From contig CANJZW010000055.1 of the NCBI GenBank assembly GCA_947479475.1, positions 1 through 32,856 of the forward strand: a stretch of 32,856 nt of DNA, given 5' to 3'. The translations under genes and the position numbers were made by a program. Numbering within the stretch: position 1 is the first letter of the stretch; the number at the start of each line of letters is the position of its first letter. Of the stretch, positions 6,105 to 17,775 are shown one piece after another. The notes under the pieces are model-generated. The model was not told the origin of the DNA. It saw only the letters and a program-made list of their open reading frames with translations, and made no database searches. Source of the stretch: Chthoniobacteraceae bacterium (lineage in GTDB: Bacteria > Verrucomicrobiota > Verrucomicrobiia > Chthoniobacterales > Chthoniobacteraceae).

Positions 6105-9101
6105 ATGCGCATCAAAACTCTAATCCCCATTCTTGGTGTTTCATTCGTCTCTCTTGCCCATCCGCTCCCGACAATGGCGGAACTCACGTGGGCAACCGCC
6201 CCAAAGGGCGTTGAGACCAATAGCGGATCTTTTTCCAAAGACTTCGAGCTCACCGGTGAGGTCAAATCCGCCTATCTCCGGGCGGCGTCGACTCGCTCAG
6301 GGAACGTTTCGCTTAACGGAGAACTCCTCGGCGACCTGCCCTCGAAGTTCGATCTCAAAGCGAAACTAAAGCCCGGCACAAACACGCTGAAAATCAACGC
6401 TGGCGACAACAAGGGTGGGCCTAAAATCGTTGCGCAACTCATTATTGAACTCGCAGACGGCTCCAAGCAGGTGATCGAAACCGGAGACTCTTGGATTTTC
6501 ACAGCAGGGGGCAAAAACTCTACCGGCCCTTCTCCTGCGGGCATCGGAGCGGTCTATGCAGCGACAAACGACGCGCTCAGCCTGTTTCCCCCAATCGTTA
6601 CGCTCCCAGCGGACATCACTGCTCCCAAAGATTTTAAAGTGGAACTGCTCCACCGCGTCCCGAAAATGGAAGAAGGATCGTGGGTGGCACTGACGCTCGA
6701 TCCAAAAGGACGACTGATCTGTAGCGACCAATACGGCGATCTCTACCGCGTCACGCCACCTCCCCTGGATACCGCCGATCCCGAAGCGGCAACCCAAGTC
6801 GAGGCCCTCAACACAGGCATCAAAGGTGCGCACGGCCTTCTTTACGCGTTCAATAGCCTTTACGTCATGGTCAATGAAGGCCCAGACAAAGGACTTCACC
6901 GCCTCACTGATACAAAAGACAACGGCCAATTCGACAAAAACGAATACCTGCTCCATTTCGACGGCGCAGGTGAGCACGGACCACACAGTCTCGCCCTCTC
7001 TCCCGATGGCAAACGCATCTATTTTAACTGCGGCAACCACACAAAGCCGCCCGCAAATATCGATCGCGTCCGCGGAGCCAAAGCATGGAGCGAAGACCAC
7101 CTTCTCCCTCGTCTATGGGATGCCAACGGCCACGCAAAAGGCATTCTCGCTCCGGGCGGCTACATCGGATCAGTAAACCCAGAGGGCAAAGATCTCGAAA
7201 TGTTCTGCTACGGATACAGAAATCAATTTGATTTTGCCTTCAACCTAAATGGCGACATTTTCACTTATGATGCCGACATGGAGTGGGATATCGGTACGCC
7301 TTGGTACCGTCCCACGCGCATCAACCAGTCTCCAAGCGGAGGCGAATTTGGATGGCGAAGTGGCGCTGGCAAGTGGCCCGCCTACTACGCGGATAGCCTC
7401 CCGGCTACTCTGGACATCGGTCCCGGTAGCCCTACGGGAGTCACATTCGGAACAGGCGCTAAGTTTCCGGCGAAATACCAAACGGCATTCTTCGCCAACG
7501 ACTGGACCTACGGCACCATGTACGCGATCATGCTCAAGCCCGAGGGCGCGGGATATAAGGCGGAAAAAACCGAGTTTGTTTCCGGCAAGCCGCTTTCCGT
7601 CACAGACGTGGTGATCCGTCCCCAAGATGGTGCACTTTACTTCGCGGTGGGCGGGCGGCGCAACCAATCTGCCCTCTATCGGGTGACCTACACCGGAACC
7701 GAATCAACAGCTCCAGTGCGGCCAGACAAACTCCCGAACGAAGCACTGCTGCGCCGACAATTGGAGACCCTGCACGTCGATGGTGCAGGGCCTGGGTCGA
7801 TCAACAAGGCGTGGCCGCATCTGAGCCATTCAGACCGCTTTGTGCGCTTTGCGGCACGAGTCGCTGTGGAAAAGCAACCGGCCTCGTCGTGGGCTAAAAA
7901 AGCGCTCGCGGAAAAGAATCCAACCGCCGCCATTGAGGCGCTCATTGCCCTAGCGCGCGTGGGAGACCCAGCCATTCAGCCCAAACTGATAGAGGCGCTC
8001 GGCCGGTTTGATTACCTGAATCTTAGCAAGGAACTACGTCTTCCGCTTCTACGTGCGTGGCAACTGGCCTTCGTTCGCATGGGCAAACCCTCGGTCGATG
8101 TCTGCGCGCAAGTAGTCAAACGTTTCGAACCGCTGTTTCCTCAAAAAAATGGATTCGAAAATAACGAGTTGCTCCAATTGCTCGTTTTCTTGGACTCCCC
8201 ACAGGCGCCCTCAAAAGCGCTGGCACTCATGCAAACCATGGGGGATGACTACGACGAAAACACCGACAGCAGCCTATTGGACCGCAACAGCACCTACGCG
8301 ACAGCCTTCAAAGCGGCTGGCGACAGCCGCCCAAACAAAGGGCAGATTGCTCTCGCCTACACTCTCCGCAACGCCACTGCGGGTTGGACCCCCGAACTGA
8401 GAAAAACCTTCTTCGCGTGGTTTGCAAAATCGGCGCAGTGGAAAGGCGGCAACAGCTTTGCAAAGTTTCTCATCAACATGAAAAACGATGCCCTCGCCAA
8501 TGTGAGCGATCCCACGGAGAAAACCTCCCTCGAAGAACTCTCGAAAACAGCGCCCGTGGTTCCAGCAAACTTCGTTTTGCCAAAAGGGCCCGGACGCGTC
8601 TACAGCGTTGACGAGATTGTCGCGCTCGCCAAAGACGGGCTCAAAAACCGAAACTTTGAGCAGGGCAAAGCCATGTACGCCACAACGCAGTGCGCAACCT
8701 GCCACCACTTCGCAAACGAAGGCGGAAACATCGGCCCCGATTTAACCGGCGCCGCAAGCCGTTATTCAGTACGAGATCTCGCCGAGAGCATCGTGGATCC
8801 CTCCAAGGTGATCAGCGATCAGTACGCTTTCCAGGAAATCACCCTTCGCGATGGCTCACTTGTGGTAGGGCGCGTTATCGGGGAAGAAAACGGCAAGTTT
8901 CTGGTCATGACCAATCCCTTCGCCCCGGACGCTTCCGCCCAGGTGCCGGTGGCCGATGTCGTTTCCCGCAAGGACTACGGAATATCGCCAATGCCCCCGG
9001 GCCTCATCAACATGCTCAACCCGGACGAACTGCTGGATTTGGTGGCCTACCTCTTCAGCGGCGGGGATAGAAACAACAAGGCATTCGCCTCAGGCAACTA
9101 G
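6105..9101 (+). CDS. PVC-type haem-binding protein: propeller, HEAT-like repeats and C-terminal cytochrome c
   Basis: The 998-residue protein has a signal peptide (MRIKTLIPILGVSFVSLAHP, cut near PTMA), then a beta-rich domain of about residues 28-140 (SLNGELLGDLPSKFD) that looks like a carbohydrate-binding jelly roll. A dehydrogenase-like propeller follows at about 165-530 (LDPKGRLICSDQYGDLYRV, HGPHSLALSPDGKRIYFNCG). An alpha-helical HEAT-like region spans about 540-830, and a haem c domain has CATCH at residues 863-867 (Cys863, Cys866, His867), GPDLTGAASRY and a late Met-rich segment (SPMPPGLINML) that may supply the axial Met. This is a standard PVC periplasmic architecture, suggesting oxidation of a sugar or sugar-derived substrate with electrons passed to haem. 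The substrate cannot be read from sequence. It lies 50 bases after lutC and ends before a strong terminator. Confidence 0.9.
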   Translation: MRIKTLIPILGVSFVSLAHPLPTMAELTWATAPKGVETNSGSFSKDFELTGEVKSAYLRAASTRSGNVSLNGELLGDLPSKFDLKAKLKPGTNTLKINAGDNKGGPKIVAQLIIELADGSKQVIETGDSWIFTAGGKNSTGPSPAGIGAVYAATNDALSLFPPIVTLPADITAPKDFKVELLHRVPKMEEGSWVALTLDPKGRLICSDQYGDLYRVTPPPLDTADPEAATQVEALNTGIKGAHGLLYAFNSLYVMVNEGPDKGLHRLTDTKDNGQFDKNEYLLHFDGAGEHGPHSLALSPDGKRIYFNCGNHTKPPANIDRVRGAKAWSEDHLLPRLWDANGHAKGILAPGGYIGSVNPEGKDLEMFCYGYRNQFDFAFNLNGDIFTYDADMEWDIGTPWYRPTRINQSPSGGEFGWRSGAGKWPAYYADSLPATLDIGPGSPTGVTFGTGAKFPAKYQTAFFANDWTYGTMYAIMLKPEGAGYKAEKTEFVSGKPLSVTDVVIRPQDGALYFAVGGRRNQSALYRVTYTGTESTAPVRPDKLPNEALLRRQLETLHVDGAGPGSINKAWPHLSHSDRFVRFAARVAVEKQPASSWAKKALAEKNPTAAIEALIALARVGDPAIQPKLIEALGRFDYLNLSKELRLPLLRAWQLAFVRMGKPSVDVCAQVVKRFEPLFPQKNGFENNELLQLLVFLDSPQAPSKALALMQTMGDDYDENTDSSLLDRNSTYATAFKAAGDSRPNKGQIALAYTLRNATAGWTPELRKTFFAWFAKSAQWKGGNSFAKFLINMKNDALANVSDPTEKTSLEELSKTAPVVPANFVLPKGPGRVYSVDEIVALAKDGLKNRNFEQGKAMYATTQCATCHHFANEGGNIGPDLTGAASRYSVRDLAESIVDPSKVISDQYAFQEITLRDGSLVVGRVIGEENGKFLVMTNPFAPDASAQVPVADVVSRKDYGISPMPPGLINMLNPDELLDLVAYLFSGGDRNNKAFASGN

Positions 9102-9144
9102 CCTCCCGGCCGACTCAAAAACGCCCCTGCCGGGCGTCCAAAAC

Positions 9145-9179
9145 GAAACGGGGATGTCGCACTACGACATCCCCGTTTC
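9145..9179. terminator. Bidirectional intrinsic terminator between the cytochrome gene and thiC
   Basis: A perfect 15-bp stem, GAAACGGGGATGTCG (9145-9159) with CGACATCCCCGTTTC (9165-9179), closes a 5-base loop. On the plus strand it is followed by AGTTTTC. On the minus strand it is followed by GTTTTGG (from 9144 downward). It sits between two convergent genes (stops at 9101 and 9228) and should terminate both transcripts. Confidence 0.85.
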
Positions 9180-9227
9180 AGTTTTCAATGCCAGCAAAAA
9201 AACGGCAAAGAGAGCCGCTCTTGCGGC

Positions 9228-11234
<2,007 letters not shown>

Positions 11235-11449
11235 TCACTACGCTTATGCGAAACTGGGCAATGGTCAAAAACAATGGCGTTCATCCACGAAATAGCTGAC
11301 TAATGCTTGATCCGCAACATGCTCGCAAAGCTTTTCACGCCGAGCTATGCAAAAAGTTTGCACATCCTTCGAATCAGTGTTCGCATTCTATCCCGCGTTT
11401 CTGCTCGGCACCCTCCCTCAATCCAATTCTTACAACTCCGAAATCATCT

Positions 11450-12136
11450 GTGAACCTTTTGCTTAAGTTCTGGAGCTCATCCATCGGAAAAAAATGGCTC
11501 GTGGCCCTCACTGGCCTCGCCCTTTTGGGTTTTGTCGTGGCGCACCTTGTAGGAAACCTTCAAATGTTTGCAGGCGCTGCGAAAATCAACGCCTACGCCG
11601 AGTTTCTCCATGCCAACGACAAACCCCTCTGGGTTGCACGGCTTGGTCTGATCCTATGCTTCGTCGGCCACATCGTGGCAACGCTCACTTTGGTGAAGAT
11701 GAATCGGGCTGCGAGGCCCAAGGCTTACGCGATAAGCCGGAATGTTCAGGCTAAGATTTCAACCCGCACGATGGCTCTGAGCGGCTTGACGGTCCTTTCC
11801 TTCATCGTTTTCCATCTCTTGCACTACACGCTGCGCGTGACGGATCCGCGTTTCAAGACGGTCGCAGAAGGGGGCCAACTGGACACTGTTTTCGACGTCT
11901 ACCGGATGGTCGTTCTCGGCTTTGGTAACCCCCTTCTATCTGGCTTCTACATTGTCAGCGTGGGGCTCCTTGCACTCCATCTAAGTCACGGCATTTCCTC
12001 TGTCTTTCAAACGTTCGGATTGGAATCCAAGCGCAGTGCGCAGTGGATGCCAACGGCTGGGAAACTCCTCTCAGTCGTGATATTCGCAGGATACGCCTCC
12101 ATTCCGACTGCCGTTCTCCTCGGCTTCCTGAAGTAG
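11450..12136 (+). CDS. sdhC: Succinate dehydrogenase cytochrome b558 subunit SdhC
   Basis: The 228-residue integral membrane protein has five predicted helices: VALTGLALLGFVVAHLVGNL, VARLGLILCFVGHIVATLTL, ALSGLTVLSFIVFHLLHYTL, GFYIVSVGLLALHLSHGISS and LLSVVIFAGYASIPTAVLLG. Histidines in helices 1-4 (VAHLVG, FVGHIVA, FHLLHY, HLSHG) fit the haem ligands of the single-polypeptide cytochrome b558 type found in Bacteroidetes and Bacillus-like enzymes, so no SdhD is expected. It anchors SdhAB in the inner membrane and passes electrons to quinone. I chose GTG at 11450 (VNLLLKFWSSSIGKKW) because homologues begin there. An ATG at 11303 in frame would add 49 residues with no membrane or family character. 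It is the first gene of sdhCAB. Confidence 0.9.
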   Translation: MNLLLKFWSSSIGKKWLVALTGLALLGFVVAHLVGNLQMFAGAAKINAYAEFLHANDKPLWVARLGLILCFVGHIVATLTLVKMNRAARPKAYAISRNVQAKISTRTMALSGLTVLSFIVFHLLHYTLRVTDPRFKTVAEGGQLDTVFDVYRMVVLGFGNPLLSGFYIVSVGLLALHLSHGISSVFQTFGLESKRSAQWMPTAGKLLSVVIFAGYASIPTAVLLGFLK

Positions 12137-12177
12137 ACGCCTCCATTGCCTCAACACGCTAATTTAACAGCGACTCT

Positions 12178-14097
12178 ATGAGCCTCACCCTTGATCCCAA
12201 GATTCCATCCGGCCCGCTTGAGCAAAAATGGGAGCGTCACAAATTCGAGTCCAAGCTGATCAACCCCTCGAACAAACGAAAGTTTGAGATCATTGTCGTT
12301 GGCACCGGTTTGGCAGGCGCATCCGCAGCCGCAACCCTTGGAGAACTCGGGTACAAAGTCACTGCATTCTGTTTCCAAGACTCGCCCCGCCGCGCGCACT
12401 CCATCGCGGCGCAAGGTGGCATTAATGCGGCTAAAAATTATCAAAATGACGGTGACTCCGTGCACCGTCTTTTTTACGACACGATCAAAGGTGGCGACTT
12501 CCGCGCTCGCGAAGCCAACGTGCACCGTCTGGCCGAGGTCAGTGTTTCGATCATTGACCATTGTGTTGCCTTGGGAGTTCCTTTCGCCCGCGAATATGGA
12601 GGTCTTCTTGACAACCGTTCCTTTGGAGGAGCGCAGGTCTCACGCACCTTTTACGCGAGGGGGCAAACGGGACAACAATTGTTACTAGGCGCCTATTCCG
12701 CATTAAACCGGCAGATTGCCGCCGGGACCGTTGAAATGCATTCACGGACCGAGATGCTTGATCTTGTGACCGTAGACGGCCATGCCAAGGGCATCGTTAC
12801 CCGGAACATGGTGACTGGTGAAATCAAAAGCTGGGCTGCCGACTGCGTGATCATGGCGACGGGAGGATACGGAAACGTATTCTACCTCTCCACGAATGCC
12901 AAAGGCAGCAACGTCACCGCCACCTATCGGGCGTACAAACGGGGCGCGGCGTTTGCCAATCCCTGCTACACGCAGATTCATCCGACCTGCATTCCCGTCG
13001 CCGGCGATCACCAATCAAAGCTCACGCTCATGAGTGAGTCCCTACGCAATGATGGCCGGGTTTGGGTGCCGAAGAACAAGGGGGACACACGTCCTCCAAG
13101 CCAGATTCCTGATTCTGAGCGCGACTATTATTTAGAGCGCAAATACCCAAGCTTTGGAAACTTAGCGCCCCGCGATATTTCCTCACGCTCAGCAAAGGAA
13201 GTTTGCGACGAAGGTCGCGGAGTCGGTCCGGGAGGACTGGGCGTCTACCTTGATTTCGCAGATTCGATCAAACGCCTGGGTGAGGCCAAGATTCGCGAGC
13301 GTTACGGCAACCTGTTCGACATGTACCACCAGATCACGGGGGAAAACGCCTACGAGATGCCCATGCGCATCTTCCCCGCAGTGCACTACACGATGGGCGG
13401 TCTGTGGGTGGATTACAATTTGATGTCCAACCTGCCAGGGCTCTTCGTGTTGGGTGAGGCCAATTTTTCGGACCATGGCGCCAACCGTCTAGGGGCGAGT
13501 GCTCTTATGCAGGGCCTTGCGGATGGGTACTTTGTAATCCCGTACACCATCGGGAACTATCTCGCCCCGGAGGGCGGCAAACGTCCTACGACGGACCATC
13601 CTGCGTTTAAGCAGACCGAGGCTGATGTCCGGGCGAAAATCCAGAAATTCCTTTCCATCAAGGGCAAGCGTTCCGTGGAGTCTTTCCATCGGGAACTCGG
13701 CCTCTTGATGTGGGACCACTGCGGAATGGGCCGGTCGGAAAAAAGCCTCACCCGTGCGCTCAACCGGATTCCGGCCCTGCGCCAAGAGTTCTGGGAAAAC
13801 GCGAACGTACCCGGGGAAAACGAATCCCTCAATGGATCGCTTGAACAGGCTGGCCGCGTGGCAGACTACTTGGAATTTGGCGAACTCATGTGCCTGGACG
13901 CACTCAAACGCAATGAGTCGTGCGGCGGGCATTTCCGGGAAGAATATCAAACCCCCGACGGGGAAGCACAGCGGGACGACGAGCACTTTGCGCACGTGGC
14001 TGCGTGGGAATACCAGGGGGAAAACAAAACACCAATCAGGCACGTTGAGCCATTGGTTTACGAAAACGTCAAACTCGCGACACGGAGCTACAAATGA
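12178..14097 (+). CDS. sdhA: Succinate dehydrogenase flavoprotein subunit SdhA
   Basis: SdhA oxidises succinate to fumarate with covalently bound FAD and links the TCA cycle to the quinone pool. The 639-residue product has the Rossmann dinucleotide site [20 protein letters not shown], the FAD-attachment histidine in [40 protein letters not shown], the catalytic-domain [27 protein letters not shown], and [20 protein letters not shown]. Length and insertions match the long SdhA form that pairs with cytochrome b558 anchors rather than the E. coli type. It is 41 bases after sdhC, and its TGA overlaps the ATG of sdhB by four bases, so the two are coupled. The start ATG at 12178 has a weak upstream ribosome site. 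Confidence 0.96.
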   Translation: MSLTLDPKIPSGPLEQKWERHKFESKLINPSNKRKFEIIVVGTGLAGASAAATLGELGYKVTAFCFQDSPRRAHSIAAQGGINAAKNYQNDGDSVHRLFYDTIKGGDFRAREANVHRLAEVSVSIIDHCVALGVPFAREYGGLLDNRSFGGAQVSRTFYARGQTGQQLLLGAYSALNRQIAAGTVEMHSRTEMLDLVTVDGHAKGIVTRNMVTGEIKSWAADCVIMATGGYGNVFYLSTNAKGSNVTATYRAYKRGAAFANPCYTQIHPTCIPVAGDHQSKLTLMSESLRNDGRVWVPKNKGDTRPPSQIPDSERDYYLERKYPSFGNLAPRDISSRSAKEVCDEGRGVGPGGLGVYLDFADSIKRLGEAKIRERYGNLFDMYHQITGENAYEMPMRIFPAVHYTMGGLWVDYNLMSNLPGLFVLGEANFSDHGANRLGASALMQGLADGYFVIPYTIGNYLAPEGGKRPTTDHPAFKQTEADVRAKIQKFLSIKGKRSVESFHRELGLLMWDHCGMGRSEKSLTRALNRIPALRQEFWENANVPGENESLNGSLEQAGRVADYLEFGELMCLDALKRNESCGGHFREEYQTPDGEAQRDDEHFAHVAAWEYQGENKTPIRHVEPLVYENVKLATRSYK

Positions 14098-14840
14098 ACC
14101 TGCACCTCAAAGTCTGGCGCCAAAAGAACTCTGAAACCAAAGGCCACCTCGTTGATTACGAGGCAAGAAACATCCCTGAAGACTGCTCGTTTTTGGAGAT
14201 GCTCGACCTCGTTAACGAGGACCTCCTCTCCCGTGGAGATGAGCCCATTGCCTTCGATCACGACTGCCGTGAAGGAATTTGCGGGATGTGTTCGTTGACG
14301 ATCAATGGCATTCCCCATGGTCCCAGCGAGACGACGACTTGCCAGCTCTACATGCGTAAATTCAAGGATGGCGCGACGATCTATATCGAACCATTCCGCG
14401 TCGGCGCATTCCCTCTGCTGCGTGATCTGGCGGTGAACCGCAGTGCGTTTGACCGCATCCAACAAGCGGGTGGATTTATTTCCGCGCGCGTCGGTGCCGC
14501 TCAGGATGCCAACTCGATCCTCGTTCCAAAAACGGACTCAGACCACGCGATGGAAGCCGCAGCCTGCATCGGATGTGGTGCCTGCGCCGCAGCTTGTCCC
14601 AACGCGAGTGCAATGCTTTTTGTCGGAGCCAAAGTGACCCATCTTGGATCGCTTCCGCAGGGGCAGCCTGAAAGGGAGCGTCGCGTGCTCGCGATGGTCA
14701 AGAAAATGGATGAAGAGGGTTTTGGAAACTGTTCCAATTATTTGGAATGCGAAGCCGTCTGTCCTGCCGAAATCCCAGTGACGGTGATCGGCCAACTCAA
14801 CCGCGACTACTCGCTAGCTCTTCTTAAAGACAATCTCTAG
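14094..14840 (+). CDS. sdhB: Succinate dehydrogenase iron-sulfur subunit SdhB
   Basis: The 248-residue protein carries three Fe-S sets. Cys58, Cys63, Cys66 and Cys83 (CREGICGMC, then TTTC) hold the plant-type [2Fe-2S] cluster. Cys158, Cys161, Cys164 with Cys223 fit the [4Fe-4S] cluster ([12 protein letters not shown] ... EAVCP). Cys168, Cys213 and Cys219 fit the [3Fe-4S] cluster (GNCSNYLEC). It relays electrons from SdhA to haem and quinone in SdhC. The gene is coupled to sdhA by an ATGA overlap. Its TAG (14838-14840) shares the palindrome CTAG (14837-14840) with the stop codon of convergent trpD. Confidence 0.96.
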   Translation: MNLHLKVWRQKNSETKGHLVDYEARNIPEDCSFLEMLDLVNEDLLSRGDEPIAFDHDCREGICGMCSLTINGIPHGPSETTTCQLYMRKFKDGATIYIEPFRVGAFPLLRDLAVNRSAFDRIQQAGGFISARVGAAQDANSILVPKTDSDHAMEAAACIGCGACAAACPNASAMLFVGAKVTHLGSLPQGQPERERRVLAMVKKMDEEGFGNCSNYLECEAVCPAEIPVTVIGQLNRDYSLALLKDNL

Positions 14841-15868
14841 GAGCGCCGTCCCGCTTCTCGCAATGCGTTGAGTTTCGCCAAAGCGCCGCCGCAGGCAACG
14901 GCTTCTCGGCCGAGTTCAAGCCCTGTGGCGAGATCCGCAGCCAGGCCGGCAACGACAAATCCGGCGGCGCTGTTGAGTAGAACGGCGTCCAAACAGGGGC
15001 CCAGAAGGTCTCCGTTTAAGATGGACTCCAGCATCTGGGCGTTTGTCGTCTTGTCTCCCCCCTTCAGTGCTTCGATGGGCGAGCGGGCAAGTCCAAGTGC
15101 GGCTGGATCGACTGAAAACTCGCGTATCTCTCCGTTTTCCACGGCGAATCCGTGCCCCTCGCCCGCAGGTGTGAGCTCATCGGCTCCAGAACCGTGCACT
15201 GCCCATGCCCTTTTTCTGCCCAATTGCAAAAGAGCCCCGGCATATTTTGAAAGCAACTCGGGAGCGTACACCCCGACAAGTTGGTGCTCAGGGCGCGCTG
15301 GATTCAGCAACGGCCCAAGGAGGTTGAAGATCGTGGGTATTCCGCGCTGCGCGAGGGCGCGACGCACAGGTCCAATGACGCCAAATGCTGGATGGTAGGC
15401 CGGCGCGTAAATAAATCCTAGGCCGTGGCGATACACTGTTTCTCTCAGGTCTGCGGGCGAAAGTTCAATACGGACACCCAAAGCCTCGAGAACATCTGCG
15501 CCACCGCATTGAGAGGTGATCGCGCGGTTGCCATGTTTAACAACCACCGCACCACCGGCCGCGAGAACGAACATCGACGCGGTGGAAACGTTAAAAAGCT
15601 CGAGCCTGTCTCCTCCGGTGCCGCACACGTCAAGCATTGGTCCATTGAGTAAAGAGGGATCGATTCCGGGCTCGCGAGCGAGGGTGATCAAAGCCTGAGC
15701 AAAGGCGGCGAGTTCCGCTCCTGTTTCTCCCCTGACTCTGAGTTTTTCTAAAAATCGTTCTTTCTCCTGTGGATTTGCCGCCGCATCGGCAAGCCACGCG
15801 ACTGCAATTTGGGCATCAGCGGGAGTGAGTTCGGATTGCGCATGGAGGGAGTCAAAAAGAGCCTGCAT
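14837..15868 (-). CDS. trpD: Anthranilate phosphoribosyltransferase TrpD
   Basis: TrpD transfers phosphoribose from PRPP to anthranilate in the tryptophan pathway. The 343-residue product has the PRPP-binding signature [20 protein letters not shown], the metal/anthranilate region [20 protein letters not shown], the hinge motif YAPAYHPAF, and [20 protein letters not shown], all at the expected places. I chose ATG 15868 ([20 protein letters not shown]) as it matches the usual start. The frame is open 16 residues further upstream without supporting features. No other trp genes are next to it, so it is a stand-alone trpD. It is convergent with sdhB and divergent from the sulfatase at 16014. Confidence 0.95.
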   Translation of the reverse strand: MQALFDSLHAQSELTPADAQIAVAWLADAAANPQEKERFLEKLRVRGETGAELAAFAQALITLAREPGIDPSLLNGPMLDVCGTGGDRLELFNVSTASMFVLAAGGAVVVKHGNRAITSQCGGADVLEALGVRIELSPADLRETVYRHGLGFIYAPAYHPAFGVIGPVRRALAQRGIPTIFNLLGPLLNPARPEHQLVGVYAPELLSKYAGALLQLGRKRAWAVHGSGADELTPAGEGHGFAVENGEIREFSVDPAALGLARSPIEALKGGDKTTNAQMLESILNGDLLGPCLDAVLLNSAAGFVVAGLAADLATGLELGREAVACGGALAKLNALREAGRRS

Positions 15869-16013
15869 AGAAAGAGTTAAAAAAACGAACGGTCGAAAGG
15901 CTACGACAACTTTCAAGCGGTGGAATCCCCTTTGCCAACATTGCCGATTCTGGGAGTTTACATCCCCTCCCCCCGTGCCGCACAGTCTTTGTTCCTCAAC
16001 TCAGATCTTCCCT

Positions 16014-17591
16014 ATGAAATGGTTCTCCCTTCCTTGGACTGTGGCACTCGCGCTCTGCTTGGGTTCACCGCTCGCCCTGAGCGCCGCTGAACGACCCAAT
16101 ATTCTGTTTATCATGACGGACGACCACGCGTCGCATTCCCTGTCGTGCTACGGATCCAAGATAAACCAGACTCCCAACCTCGACCGCCTCGGCGCGGACG
16201 GCATTCGCTTTGACCGCGCCTTTGTCTGCAATTCCATCTGTACACCGAGCCGGGCCACTGTTCTCACGGGCAAGTATTCGCACTTGAACGGGACTCCCGT
16301 TTTCAACCTCTTTGATGGGGCCCAGCAAACCGTGGCCAAACTCCTCCAAACAGGCGGATACCACACCATGATGGTCGGCAAGTGGCATCTGGGATCCGCC
16401 CCCACTGGGTTTGACTACTGGAACATCCTCCCCGGACAGGGCCGCTATTTCGACCCAATCCTCTACACGGCCGAGGGCGCCCGTGTGCACCCCGGCTATG
16501 CCACTGAAGTGATCACCGATATCGGCATCGAGGCCCTCAAGAACCGGCCAAAGGACAAGCCGTTTTTCATGATGCTCCACCACAAGGCGCCCCACCGGGA
16601 ATGGCAACCAGACGCGGTGAACGCGGCCAAGTTTGCCAACCTCACGATTCCTGAACCCGCCTCCCTCCGGGACGATTACGCCACAAGGCCAGCCGCGCTT
16701 CCGGAAAACGCGCAAACGGTCCGTCGGGACCTCACGCGCCGGGATCTGAAACTGACACCGCCAGAGAACCTCACCCAACAGGAAAAAAACAAATGGCTGG
16801 CCGTAAAACCTGACGAGCTCGAGATAGAACAGAACGGCGTGAAAAAAACGCTGACTGGAGAAGAACTCTTTGCGTGGAAGTACCAGAAGTACATGAAAGA
16901 CTACCTTGCCTGTGTTCAAGGCGTTGACGATCAGGTCGGTCGCCTCCGCGCCTGGCTCGAGACGGAGGGCCTGTCAAAAAATACCGTGGTGATCTACACC
17001 ACGGACAACGGTTTTTTTCTTGGCGACAACGGAATGTATGACAAGCGCTTTATGTACGAACCTTCGCTGCGCATCCCCCTCCTGGTATCCTGGCCGGGGG
17101 TGATCAAGGCGGGATCTGCGACGGAGCTTTTTGCGATCAACGCGGACTATGCCCCCACATTTCTTGATATGGCCGGCCTTCCAGTTCCCAACGACATGCA
17201 AGGCCGCTCTTTGGTGCCCGTGCTAAAGGGCGAATCTCCCAAGGGGTGGCGCTCTTCGATGTACTACCGCTACTACCACGATCCGGGCCATCACAACACG
17301 CGCGCCCACTATGGGGTCCGAACACAGACGCACAAACTGATCTATTACTGGAAAAAAAATGCGTGGGAACTCTTCGATCTTGTCAAAGATCCCACCGAAC
17401 AGCAGAACATTTACGAGGCGCCTGAATCTGCCGGTCTCATTGCCACACTCAAGGCTGAACTCGCCCGTCTGCGCGTCGAATTAAAGGACGACGATCAATT
17501 CGCCAACGAAATCCCGAAGGACGGAGTGGACGGCGGTGTCCTCAAATGGCAGCCCGGTCAGGGCCCTAACGGTCCCACCGCGAAGCAGTGA
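16014..17591 (+). CDS. Secreted family S1 sulfatase (formylglycine-dependent)
   Basis: The 525-residue enzyme starts with a signal peptide (MKWFSLPWTVALALCLGSPL, cut near LSAA). The sulfatase core begins with RPNILFIMTDDHASHSLSCYG, where Asp36-Asp37 are metal ligands. The catalytic motif CTPSRATVLTG has Cys76, which must be converted to formylglycine. VGKWHLGS and YTTDNGFFLGDNGMYDKR supply further active-site residues, and a DUF4976-like C-terminal domain (THKLIYYWKKNAWELFDLVK, DPTEQQNIY) follows. The residues around CNSICTPSRAT and HKAPHREWQPD resemble N-acetylglucosamine-6-sulfatase-like enzymes, but the substrate is uncertain. It probably removes sulfate from polysaccharides outside the cytoplasm. 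No maturase gene lies in the window. ATG 16014 is fixed by the signal peptide. Confidence 0.92.
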   Translation: MKWFSLPWTVALALCLGSPLALSAAERPNILFIMTDDHASHSLSCYGSKINQTPNLDRLGADGIRFDRAFVCNSICTPSRATVLTGKYSHLNGTPVFNLFDGAQQTVAKLLQTGGYHTMMVGKWHLGSAPTGFDYWNILPGQGRYFDPILYTAEGARVHPGYATEVITDIGIEALKNRPKDKPFFMMLHHKAPHREWQPDAVNAAKFANLTIPEPASLRDDYATRPAALPENAQTVRRDLTRRDLKLTPPENLTQQEKNKWLAVKPDELEIEQNGVKKTLTGEELFAWKYQKYMKDYLACVQGVDDQVGRLRAWLETEGLSKNTVVIYTTDNGFFLGDNGMYDKRFMYEPSLRIPLLVSWPGVIKAGSATELFAINADYAPTFLDMAGLPVPNDMQGRSLVPVLKGESPKGWRSSMYYRYYHDPGHHNTRAHYGVRTQTHKLIYYWKKNAWELFDLVKDPTEQQNIYEAPESAGLIATLKAELARLRVELKDDDQFANEIPKDGVDGGVLKWQPGQGPNGPTAKQ

Positions 17592-17637
17592 TTTGTTGAA
17601 TGAGATGCGACGGGCTGCCGCCATTTTGTTGGTTTAA

Positions 17638-17682
17638 GGCTGCGCGTACGCGAGACGTTTGCAGAGATCCAGTGGCGCAGCC
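17638..17682. repeat. Inverted repeat after the sulfatase gene
   Basis: GGCTGCGC (17638-17645) and GCGCAGCC (17675-17682) form a perfect 8-bp stem around a 29-base loop. CGCGTACGCG (17643-17652), a 10-bp palindrome, overlaps the left arm. There is no T-run, so it is not a clear intrinsic terminator. It may be a structured 3' end or leader element between the sulfatase and nrdR. Confidence 0.3.
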
Positions 17683-17732
17683 AGGCCTTGAGACGCTAAT
17701 TGGACTGGCCTTTGATCTTGCGCATACAACGG

Positions 17733-17772
17733 CTTGTGGTAAACAACTGCCTAGCGCTTAGCGCGCCACAAG
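17733..17772 (+). promoter_or_regulatory. Hairpin that may cover the nrdR ribosome site
   Basis: CTTGTGG (17733-17739) pairs perfectly with CCACAAG (17766-17772), whose right arm ends three bases before the nrdR ATG (17776). The arm would hide the only AAG-like ribosome contact (17770-17773). A short repeat TAGCGC occurs twice in the loop. The hairpin could tune nrdR translation. I see no NrdR-box-like ACACNATATNNTGTGT sequence. Confidence 0.25.
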
Positions 17773-17775
17773 AAA

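Noticed and set aside
11303..11449. N-terminal extension of SdhC
   Set aside because: The open frame from ATG 11303 codes for a non-conserved, Cys/His/Pro-rich stretch. Homologues begin near the GTG at 11450.
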